Positions 13,824-21,499 of a stretch of DNA of 28,443 bases are shown here, piece after piece. Position 1 is the stretch's first letter. The number at the start of each line of letters is the position of its first letter. Both the position numbers and the translations under genes were made by a program. The notes beneath the pieces were generated by a model. It was given only the letters and a program-made list of their open reading frames with translations. It was not told the origin of the DNA and made no database searches. Origin of the DNA: Caldifarciminota bacterium UBA5631 (lineage in GTDB: Bacteria; Hydrothermota; Hydrothermia; UBA1063); NCBI GenBank assembly GCA_002421425.1, contig DIJZ01000023.1, forward strand, positions 1 to 28,443. Direction: 5' to 3'.

Positions 13824-14678
13824 ATGAAGTCAAAGCTTATTGTTGTTTTTCTCCTGAACCTTTCCATTGCAATAGCAGAGACTGTAGGTGGTATATTTTC
13901 AAGAAGTTATGCTCTTCTTTCTGATGCTCTCCACAATTTTCAGGATTCTATTTCACAGCTTTTCTCACTTTTGGCCATATACCTTTCTGAGAAAGGAAGA
14001 ACAAGAAGATATACCTTCGGCTTTAAGCGGTATGAGATACTGGCAGCTCTGCTGAACGCCAGTGTCATTTTCTTTCTCTCTTTTCTAATGATTTACAGGG
14101 GAATTGAGCGCATCATTAGTCCTGTTGTGGTGAAATTCTCCGTACTTCTGCCTGTAAGTGTTCTGGGTCTCGTTGCAAATTTTGTTTCGATCCTTCTCCT
14201 GCACGCACACGCGAAGAGTAGCCTTAATATAAAGTCTACATATCTGCACCTTTTGAGTGACACCTTTTCTTCGGTGGCGGTGGTAATTGGAGCCATCATA
14301 ATGAAGATTTTCAACTTCTATATGCTGGACGGAATTCTTGCCATTCTAATTGGAGTCTTCATTCTTAAGGAGGCATTTGAGGTTGTTAGAGAATCTCTTA
14401 GAATTTTTCTTCAGGTATCCCCCTTTCCCGTCGACGAAACTCAAATTTTAGACCTCTTGAAACACATTAAAGGGTTTAAAGGAGTTCATCATATTCATGT
14501 ATGGAGTCTCAAAGATGGTGAGACGCACCTGGAGGCGCACCTGGAGATGGAGGATATGATGCTCAGCGAGACAGCGGGCATTATGAGAGAGATCTCAGAG
14601 ACGTTGAAGAAGCATTTGAATATTAACCACATTACCCTTCAACTCGAAACGGGTGACTGCAACCAGAAGGAGTGTTAG
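13824..14678 (+). CDS. CDF-family zinc (divalent cation) exporter
   Basis: 284-aa inner-membrane cation diffusion facilitator, a proton-coupled exporter of Zn and similar ions. Six hydrophobic segments fill about residues 1-195 and a cytoplasmic domain follows (about 200-284, with VHHIHVWSLKDGETHLEAHL). The metal site is of the zinc type: HxxxD in TM2 (H37, D41 in SDALHNFQD) and HxxxD in TM5 (H142, D146 in HLLSDTF). It resembles CzcD/ZitB more than YiiP, whose TM2 uses DxxxD. An in-frame GTG at 13773 would add 17 residues but lies upstream of the -10 box, so ATG 13824 is preferred. A palindrome next to the -35 box suggests regulated expression. Metal specificity beyond the HD-HD site is not proven. 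Confidence 0.92.
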   Translation: MKSKLIVVFLLNLSIAIAETVGGIFSRSYALLSDALHNFQDSISQLFSLLAIYLSEKGRTRRYTFGFKRYEILAALLNASVIFFLSFLMIYRGIERIISPVVVKFSVLLPVSVLGLVANFVSILLLHAHAKSSLNIKSTYLHLLSDTFSSVAVVIGAIIMKIFNFYMLDGILAILIGVFILKEAFEVVRESLRIFLQVSPFPVDETQILDLLKHIKGFKGVHHIHVWSLKDGETHLEAHLEMEDMMLSETAGIMREISETLKKHLNINHITLQLETGDCNQKEC

Positions 14679-14689
14679 CTAATGTGTTG

Positions 14690-14709
14690 CAGGGGTGGAA
14701 ATTCCCCTG
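14690..14709 (+). terminator. Candidate weak terminator after the CDF gene
   Basis: CAGGGG (14690-14695), an 8-nt loop and CCCCTG (14704-14709) form a 6-bp GC-rich stem, with one more G-U pair outside. It lies 11 nt after the CDF stop and is followed by TGTTTGACTTT, a poor U tract that overlaps the next -35 box. Confidence 0.35.
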
Positions 14710-14712
14710 TGT

Positions 14713-14741
14713 TTGACTTTCCAAAAGGAAGTTGGTACAAT
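14713..14741 (+). promoter_or_regulatory. Promoter of the sbcD-yhaN-addAB cluster, leaderless geometry
   Basis: TTGACT (14713-14718), 17-bp spacer, TACAAT (14736-14741), then 7 nt and ATG at 14749. The -10 box lies in the 10-bp palindrome TACAATTGTA (14736-14745). Confidence 0.6.
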
Positions 14742-14748
14742 TGTAAAG

Positions 14749-15897
14749 ATGAGAATTTTTCACACTTCAGATGTTCATATTGAAAGTTCACACCCCGAGA
14801 GGTTTGATGCTCTCCTCACAACAGTGGATAAGGCTAAGGAAGCGAAGGCTGATTATCTTGTTATAGCAGGAGACCTTTTTGATGATTTCGAGTCTGCCAT
14901 GGAGAACGCTGTGAAGTTAAGGGGAGTTTTTTCGGGACTTCCCTTCAAGGTAATAATTGCTCCTGGAAATCACGATTTTTTGATTTTTGATTCATCCAGG
15001 GATTTTGGTGAGGATTCCATTGTCCTTTATGAAGATTCAAATGTTTACGAGGATAGAGAAATGGGCGTTCGTTTTTCAACGGTGCCCTATTCCACTAAAC
15101 TGCCGCCATCGGCCTTTATGGAGAAGCTTTCAAGGCTTGCGGGTAGGCTTTCACCTGATTTGTTTAATATTTTTATTTTTCACGGTGACCTAGAAGAGAT
15201 CGTTCAAAAGGTCGGTTTCCGAAGAGCAATAGCGGGAGAAGAGAAGGAAGGAGCCTTCTCGCTGAGTCTAAACGCATTGAAAAGATTTCCTAATATAAAA
15301 CTGGTACTTGCCGGCCATTATCACAATGCGGGAGAACCGATGTCAATTTCAGAGATTCGGGGTAACCAATTTTTTGTGTATTCGGGTTCCCCTGTCTCCG
15401 TGACGAAAAATGATAGCGGTCCAAGGAACATTGTGAACGTTGAAATAATCGAAGATTTTGCTCGAGTTTCCCTTTCCAGGATTTTACTGGATTCCTTCTA
15501 CTATGAAAAGTTGAGTATCTACCTTAAGGGAACAGAATCGGAGCCGCTGGAGGAGATTAAGAAAAGGGTTGATGATGCGCTCCTTCGAGGCCCTAGCAGT
15601 CAGATACTTTTAAACATATCAGGATACGTGAACAGCGCAATTTCGCTCCCTGAAGCACAGCTTAAGGACAAACTAATGGAACTCTCGCAACAGGTGTGGA
15701 AAGAAAGAGTTGTCCTCTATCAGGAATGGTATCAGGTGCAGGATGTAGCGTCTCTCCTTGAAAGGTCTTACAGCAGGAATATAATTGAAAGAATTGATAG
15801 CAGCAGCGAACTTTCAGACCAGGAAAAGATTAAGGTGAAAGATTGGTTCATTGGGGCATTGGGGAAAGTTTACTCGTACAGAAAAGGTAAATTATGA
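14749..15897 (+). CDS. SbcD/Mre11/YhaO-like metallophosphoesterase nuclease
   Basis: 382 aa. A calcineurin-like metallophosphoesterase domain fills about 1-235 with all five metal-binding motifs: SDVH (D8, H10), GDLFD (D42), GNHD (N74, H75), FHGD (H145) and GHYH (H190, H192). Such proteins are the nuclease subunits of SbcCD/Mre11-Rad50, processing DNA ends and hairpins. The C-terminal 150 residues would bind the ATPase partner. The next gene, overlapping by 4 bp (ATGA), encodes a Rad50/YhaN-like ATPase, which confirms the pair. A start at 14695 would add 18 residues but spans the promoter, so ATG 14749 is preferred. Whether it corresponds functionally to SbcD or to YhaO is not decided by sequence. 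Confidence 0.9.
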   Translation: MRIFHTSDVHIESSHPERFDALLTTVDKAKEAKADYLVIAGDLFDDFESAMENAVKLRGVFSGLPFKVIIAPGNHDFLIFDSSRDFGEDSIVLYEDSNVYEDREMGVRFSTVPYSTKLPPSAFMEKLSRLAGRLSPDLFNIFIFHGDLEEIVQKVGFRRAIAGEEKEGAFSLSLNALKRFPNIKLVLAGHYHNAGEPMSISEIRGNQFFVYSGSPVSVTKNDSGPRNIVNVEIIEDFARVSLSRILLDSFYYEKLSIYLKGTESEPLEEIKKRVDDALLRGPSSQILLNISGYVNSAISLPEAQLKDKLMELSQQVWKERVVLYQEWYQVQDVASLLERSYSRNIIERIDSSSELSDQEKIKVKDWFIGALGKVYSYRKGKL

Positions 15898-18239
15898 GAA
15901 TTTCAAAAATTGAAATCAAAAAGTACGGTCCTCTCAGTTTTAAGACGTCAATAGAGCCCTCCGATTTTAATCTGTTCTGGGGCCTGAATGAAAAGGGTAA
16001 GACTCTTGCCATTGAGGCAATCCTTGCAAACCTTCCTGTTGTTACGCCTAACGAAAGGGTTTCCTGGCCCAGCGTCTTCAGAAGTGCGGAAGGGAATGAC
16101 GTGATTGTGGAAATCCAGGAGGGCGGCAAGATATACGGTCTAAGAATTGGTGAGTTAATGAAACTCCAGCTTACGCGTCCCGAAATATTCAATCTTTTTT
16201 TCATTCTGAACAGCAATGTCCCTTACGATTTTGAGCAAAAAAGAGATAAAGAGCTTTTCCAGAGAGTTCTTGACAGGATGAGCAGCACCTACATAGATGT
16301 ACTGCAGGAGGTTAAGAAAAGAATTCTTGAGATGAATAAATTGACGGAGAAACTTGAATTGAAGAGTACTGCCTCCGATGATTACCTGGGTGAGAGGTAC
16401 AGGTCTGCGAAGGAAGTAATTGGTTCTATTGACGCGCTTTTCAACAGAATTGAAACAGAAAAATATCAGGAAATAGAGTTCAGAATTGCAGAAATAAAAA
16501 AGGAGTTAGAAAGTATTTCATCCAGGGAAGGACTTGTCAAGTCCATGAGAGATGCCCGGATACAGGAAAAGAGCACCGAACTTATGGAAATGTACTATGA
16601 TTACAAGAACAGGACAGACATGTTCAAACTCTATACCGATGAAGCCCTTGAATCTTTTAGAAATTTGCACAAGGAACTGGAAAAGGTTACAGAAAACATC
16701 GGGAATTTGAGAGACAGGGAAATCAAGGACCTTGACCGGCAAATTTCGGAGTTTACTGGCAAATTAGCTGAGGCTTCGAAGGTGAAGAGCGACATCCAGC
16801 GGGTTGATGTGACGGAGAGGTTACTTAAAGAGAAGATTTTGCAGCGGAAGCTGGGCAAGCCAAAATACGAAAGTGACTTAAGAAAGAAGAAGCAGATGAA
16901 TATACTATATTTGTTATTTCTTTTGTGCTTTGTTTTGAGCCTTGGCATTACCTTTTTCCTTAAAATTACTTATCTTGTTGTACTTCCTGTAATTTTTGCC
17001 ATCGCTTCAATGGCATTTGCGTATCTGTACGCGGCTACAAAGCAATCAATCAAGGATTTTGAAGCGCTGGAGAGGGAAGTAAAAGATAGAGCGAGAAGCG
17101 TTGGACTCAAGTCAGAAGAAATTGATGAAATGGAAATTGAGCTCGACAACATAAAAAAAGAACTTCTCGAGAGGGATCGAGAATTTGAGAGATTGAAGGC
17201 AGAAAAGGACACTCTTGAGAAGCAGAAAAAGGTGAAAGAAGAAGAACTCAAAAGACTTGAAGAACGTAAGATCGAGCTAGAAACACGCATTAGCGCTGAG
17301 AGTGAGAGAATGAGGGTTGAAGACCTTGTGGATTTTGAAAATAAGGTGAAAGAGCGGAAGAATCTTGAGAACAAGAAAAGGGAATTTTTCAAGGAGCTGG
17401 AAGGACTCTGGCACAATGTAATTCTTGAGTATGAGGATGAATTTGACTTCCTGGCAAAGGTTCAGGACCAGCTTAAGAAGATGAGAGTTGCTAAAGTGGA
17501 AGGCGTTGAGGTGGAGTATAACCCTGAGGAACTGGAAGGAATAGAGGAAAAAAAGAAGTTGTTGGCTAAGGAAAAGGAAGAACTGGAGGAGAAAATTCAG
17601 AACCTTCACAGGGAGTATGGGAAAATTCAGTCAGCTGCCGAGGACGTTCTAAAGGAGGGAATCACTCTCGAAACCATAAGTGATTTGATCGAGTGCAGGG
17701 CGAAACTTGAACAATTCGTAAAAGAACTGGATGAAAGAAAGAAACTATCGAAGTTTCTGGTGGATGCTATTGATGGCGAGATTACAAGTAATCAGGCGAG
17801 GTTCAACGAGCTTTTCAGCGACCTTACTAAAACCTCTGACTTTTTTAAGTTCATTACGGGAGGTAGGTACAAGGCTGTGAAGTATGATGAAGTTTCAAAC
17901 TCTATATTAGTAGAGGACACAAAGGGTAATGTCCTTGACATCTTCAAACTATCAGGGGGAACCATTGATCAGCTTTTCTTTTCCATTAGAATCGGTCTTG
18001 GCATGAGGATTCTCGGAGGTGAAAAGGGATTCTTCGTCTTTGATGATCCATTCGTAAAAAGTGATAGCAATAGACTAAAAAGGGAACTTGACCTCCTGGT
18101 AAGGATTTCTGGGGAGGGATGGCAGGTGTTTTATTTCAGTTGCAAGGAAGAAGTTAGGAATTACCTTATGAAGAACTATTCTGAGAAGATCAAATTTGTG
18201 GACCTCAATGAGCAGTCCGTGCTTTCTTATGAAATTTAG
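15894..18239 (+). CDS. YhaN/SbcC/Rad50-like coiled-coil ATPase with membrane hairpin
   Basis: 781-aa SMC/Rad50-type ATPase. Walker A is GLNEKGKT (30-37, in place of the common GxNEAGKST). Long charged coiled coils occupy about 130-330 and 395-640. The ABC signature LSGG (686-689) and Walker B FFVFDDP (D717, D718) are at the C-terminus. The centre of the coiled coil is not a zinc hook: residues about 336-385 form two hydrophobic segments (LYLLFLLCFVLSLGITFFL, then YLVVLPVIFAIASMAFAYLY) separated by a short KIT turn, as in the YhaN family. The protein is therefore probably tethered to the inner membrane at the coiled-coil tip. It pairs with the overlapping metallophosphoesterase gene upstream. 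No CxxC hook is present. Confidence 0.87.
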   Translation: MRISKIEIKKYGPLSFKTSIEPSDFNLFWGLNEKGKTLAIEAILANLPVVTPNERVSWPSVFRSAEGNDVIVEIQEGGKIYGLRIGELMKLQLTRPEIFNLFFILNSNVPYDFEQKRDKELFQRVLDRMSSTYIDVLQEVKKRILEMNKLTEKLELKSTASDDYLGERYRSAKEVIGSIDALFNRIETEKYQEIEFRIAEIKKELESISSREGLVKSMRDARIQEKSTELMEMYYDYKNRTDMFKLYTDEALESFRNLHKELEKVTENIGNLRDREIKDLDRQISEFTGKLAEASKVKSDIQRVDVTERLLKEKILQRKLGKPKYESDLRKKKQMNILYLLFLLCFVLSLGITFFLKITYLVVLPVIFAIASMAFAYLYAATKQSIKDFEALEREVKDRARSVGLKSEEIDEMEIELDNIKKELLERDREFERLKAEKDTLEKQKKVKEEELKRLEERKIELETRISAESERMRVEDLVDFENKVKERKNLENKKREFFKELEGLWHNVILEYEDEFDFLAKVQDQLKKMRVAKVEGVEVEYNPEELEGIEEKKKLLAKEKEELEEKIQNLHREYGKIQSAAEDVLKEGITLETISDLIECRAKLEQFVKELDERKKLSKFLVDAIDGEITSNQARFNELFSDLTKTSDFFKFITGGRYKAVKYDEVSNSILVEDTKGNVLDIFKLSGGTIDQLFFSIRIGLGMRILGGEKGFFVFDDPFVKSDSNRLKRELDLLVRISGEGWQVFYFSCKEEVRNYLMKNYSEKIKFVDLNEQSVLSYEI

Positions 18240-18295
18240 TTATTCTCCCTCCTTCACGTTAGATTTCTGTGCATTTTTGTTTTCATTTACTCAGA

Positions 18296-21200
18296 ATGGA
18301 TAGCGAAAACGTTGTCACTTCAAAACAGCCTTTCATCATAGTTTCAACTTCAGCAGGTTCAGGTAAAACAGAACTCCTTGCAAAAAGATTTGTCTATTTG
18401 CTGCTGCGCTATTGCAGTAGAGATGACGACCTAAGGACATTCCTCGCCATTACCTTCACGCGGGAAGCAGCCCGAGAAATGAAGCTGAGAATTCTAAAGA
18501 TTCTCGGTGACCTCAGGAGTGGTCAGTTTGAACGGTATACTGAGATAGTTGAGGCGTTTGAGAGGGAAGATTTTCTGAGAAGGAGAGCCGGGGAAATCTA
18601 CTGGCTTGTTCTTGAAAACTACCCTCGCCTTCAGATAAGTACTATTGATAGCTTTATGGACAGAATAAGACAGCTGGTGCTGGTGGAACTCGGTTTGAAG
18701 CCAGGCATAAGGATCGAGAAAGCCCTGGACAGAGAGGTATTTGATGTTGTGATGGAAGATATTATCAGCGCTGAAGATAGGTTCAAAGAAGTTCTTGAAC
18801 TGTCCAGAGTAATGGCTGAACAATCTTCAAAATTTGAGTGGGACATTCTTTCTGCTTTCAATGAGAGAGTGATGAGACTCAGGGACCTGGAAGATAAATC
18901 CCTTCACGAGATCGTTCCCATTTTTGATGTCCTTGAATCTGATAAGGGGAGTTACAAAGAGTCTCCTGTGAGCGAAGAACTTGCAAGTCTATTCAACGAG
19001 GTTCTTCCCGGCTCCAAAGATTTGCTTTCCGCCGGCGTCGATTTTAGCGATTTTTTGAGGCTATTCAACAGCAGGACATCCAGGAGAGTTTCCGAATTTG
19101 TCCAGAAGGCACTCAATAACCCAAAAATCGCTGCAGAAGTTGAGAAGGGATTTTTGAAGGAATGGAGGTCTTACAATGAGACCTGGGACAAGGCATCACG
19201 CTTTTACAGGTCAGTTTACCGCAAGGATTATTTGAAGATCCTCAACAAAATGCGAGTGATGTCCATTTCGGACACAAGCCGTGTCGTATACGGTTATCTC
19301 TCTAACCCTGAAAATTTAAGCGACAAGGTAATCTCGCTATTGATGAGATACAGACACATCCTGGTTGATGAATTCCAGGATACTGACCCCCAGCAGTGGG
19401 AGATTCTGCTTTACTTCATAAGTGAACTCTTCGCTACCGGAGGTACTCTATTTATCGTGGGGGATATAAAACAATCAATCTATGTTTTCAGGAATGCCGA
19501 TTACAAGATTATGCATACACTGATTTCTCCCGAAGGCTACAAGACATACGGGCTTTTCCAGGAGCCAGAGATTTCCTCGGGAACCGATAGAAATTTCAGG
19601 AGTGCGGAAAACATTGTTAGATTCGTTAATGAGATAGTCTTCAACGAGGATAAATTTCTCTCCTTTCTAAGATCTGAGATGGAGAATATTCTGGGGAAAA
19701 CGGAGGGTGAATTATCCATATCACAGAAGGCAGAAAGTCTCGCTCTGAAGTACAGAAATATTTGGATTCCCATAAAGCAGAAACCTATGGATAGACCGTT
19801 CAAAGGGTATGTGAGAAATTTTCGAATTCCAAAGCCTGGAAAAAACCCTTCGGGACAGGACCTCATAGAGGCTGCATTTCCTGTAGTAAATGAAATCCTT
19901 TGCGGACTCAGGGATAGATATTCCTATGGAGATATTGGCATCCTTACGATGAAAAATGATGAGGTAATCGCTTATTCGTCAATGATTAAGGAGATGGGAA
20001 TTCCCGTAATTTCCTATTCAAGCCTTGATATAAGGGGGCAAGCGGTTTTGACCGAAGTAGTTTCCCTGGTAAGATGCATAGCCGACAAGAAGGATTTGAA
20101 TTCGGGTCTGAATTTTGCAACGGGCCATCTTATGCAGTGCCTGAGTAAGCAAAGTGCTGGGGAGCTTGCAAAGGAATATTACAGGAGAATTGAGGGGCAG
20201 AGATACTTTGATGTTGTTAGATACATTGCAGATTTGTGCGGAATCGATCTGGAAAAATACCCCGATAAGGTGAATGAAGAACCCCTATCGAGGGTTCTGG
20301 TGGAACTCGTAGAAGACCTTGGCTTGAATTCCCCTGAAACGGTGCAATTTTCTGGAGCTATTACGCGATTTCTTGATTATCTATATAAACATGAATCGAA
20401 AGGGGGATATATTTCTCTTGAGGTACTCGAGGCCCTCTTTGAGCGGTTTCAAGAGGAGAACGGGTCCGCAGATGAGGAGCTTTCCTTTCCAAAGACCACC
20501 GGTGTTGATGCTATTCAGGTGATGACTTTTCACAAGGCGAAGGGTCTTGGTTTTCCAGTAGTAATAAGCATTTTCTCAAAGATTAGAAGCCTGGGCGGCA
20601 GTGAAGATAAGTATTATTTCATAAAACATTACCATAAAGGTAAAAGATCATTATCGCCCTTTAAGTTGAAAAGTGAATTAATAAAACCACTCAGGACTGG
20701 TCTTGTCGCAAGGGAAGAATTTAATAGATTATTGGAGGCATATACACAGGACCAGGTTGATGAACTTGTACAGGATATTAACACTATCTACGTTGGACTT
20801 ACAAGGTCAATGGAGGAGCAGTACAACATCTACTTTGAAGGTACTAAAGTTGCATCCCTTTTTGAATCAGCCGGGATAAAGCCTGACTCAGAGTATGGAA
20901 ACCCAATGCCCTGCCACGTCGATACCCAGAGACGGGCTGGTGTGATCACAGATATACCTGAATTCCGGAAGAAGAGGCATCGGGAACTTGTCCCTGAAAC
21001 AATTGTTTTTTCAGATGAGGCAGGAATTCTGAAACAGCTGGAATCCGCGCTTCTCGGGGACGCAGTTCATGACTTTCTCAGAGGCATTGAGTATGTTGAG
21101 GATATTAGGGATTTTGAGAAGTACAGGCTAAGGCTTGAAGCCATTCTGAGAAAGTATTCTTTTGAAGCTACGATGGCTTCTGAAATTATTGAAATGCTAT

Positions 21201-21499
21201 GTACCTTCTTCTCAAAGGAAGATAGGTTAAGGGTTCTAAGGCGTAATCCCGAAGGTGCAGTGTTCAGGGAAAAAGAGGTGTTATTGCCATCGGGAGAGTT
21301 CTTAAGGTTTGACAGGGTAAGAGTTTCTGAAGGTTTGGTGGAGATCAGTGATTTTAAGACTGGAATGCCGCGGGAAGAAGATAGCATTCAGCTCAGAAAC
21401 TATATGAATATTCTGAAACAGGTTTATGGACGAAGACAGATTATAGGATATTTACTTTATGTTTTCAATGATGTGATGGAGGTCCTCACCGATGTTTGA
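18296..21499 (+). CDS. addA: AddA-like UvrD-family helicase with PD-(D/E)XK nuclease
   Basis: 1067-aa helicase-nuclease subunit for resecting double-strand breaks before RecA loading. Superfamily 1 motifs in order: I STSAGSGKT (17-25), Ia AITFTREAAREMK, II DEFQDT (358-363), III VGDIKQSIYVFRNAD, IV DRNFRS, V VMTFHKAKGLGFPVVI, VI IYVGLTRSMEEQ. A RecB-type nuclease domain closes the protein: GDAVH (H925), FDRV (D1006), ISDFKTG (D1019, K1021) and QLRNYM. No Fe-S cysteines are seen here. A GTG at 18269 is in frame; ATG 18296 is preferred from conservation, but neither has a Shine-Dalgarno site or clear promoter. It starts 56 nt after the ATPase gene and overlaps addB by 8 bp. Confidence 0.9.
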   Translation: MDSENVVTSKQPFIIVSTSAGSGKTELLAKRFVYLLLRYCSRDDDLRTFLAITFTREAAREMKLRILKILGDLRSGQFERYTEIVEAFEREDFLRRRAGEIYWLVLENYPRLQISTIDSFMDRIRQLVLVELGLKPGIRIEKALDREVFDVVMEDIISAEDRFKEVLELSRVMAEQSSKFEWDILSAFNERVMRLRDLEDKSLHEIVPIFDVLESDKGSYKESPVSEELASLFNEVLPGSKDLLSAGVDFSDFLRLFNSRTSRRVSEFVQKALNNPKIAAEVEKGFLKEWRSYNETWDKASRFYRSVYRKDYLKILNKMRVMSISDTSRVVYGYLSNPENLSDKVISLLMRYRHILVDEFQDTDPQQWEILLYFISELFATGGTLFIVGDIKQSIYVFRNADYKIMHTLISPEGYKTYGLFQEPEISSGTDRNFRSAENIVRFVNEIVFNEDKFLSFLRSEMENILGKTEGELSISQKAESLALKYRNIWIPIKQKPMDRPFKGYVRNFRIPKPGKNPSGQDLIEAAFPVVNEILCGLRDRYSYGDIGILTMKNDEVIAYSSMIKEMGIPVISYSSLDIRGQAVLTEVVSLVRCIADKKDLNSGLNFATGHLMQCLSKQSAGELAKEYYRRIEGQRYFDVVRYIADLCGIDLEKYPDKVNEEPLSRVLVELVEDLGLNSPETVQFSGAITRFLDYLYKHESKGGYISLEVLEALFERFQEENGSADEELSFPKTTGVDAIQVMTFHKAKGLGFPVVISIFSKIRSLGGSEDKYYFIKHYHKGKRSLSPFKLKSELIKPLRTGLVAREEFNRLLEAYTQDQVDELVQDINTIYVGLTRSMEEQYNIYFEGTKVASLFESAGIKPDSEYGNPMPCHVDTQRRAGVITDIPEFRKKRHRELVPETIVFSDEAGILKQLESALLGDAVHDFLRGIEYVEDIRDFEKYRLRLEAILRKYSFEATMASEIIEMLCTFFSKEDRLRVLRRNPEGAVFREKEVLLPSGEFLRFDRVRVSEGLVEISDFKTGMPREEDSIQLRNYMNILKQVYGRRQIIGYLLYVFNDVMEVLTDV

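Noticed and set aside
14695..14748. Upstream start adding 18 residues to the SbcD-like protein.
   Set aside because: The extension spans the hairpin, -35 and -10 boxes, and the family begins at MRIFHTSD.
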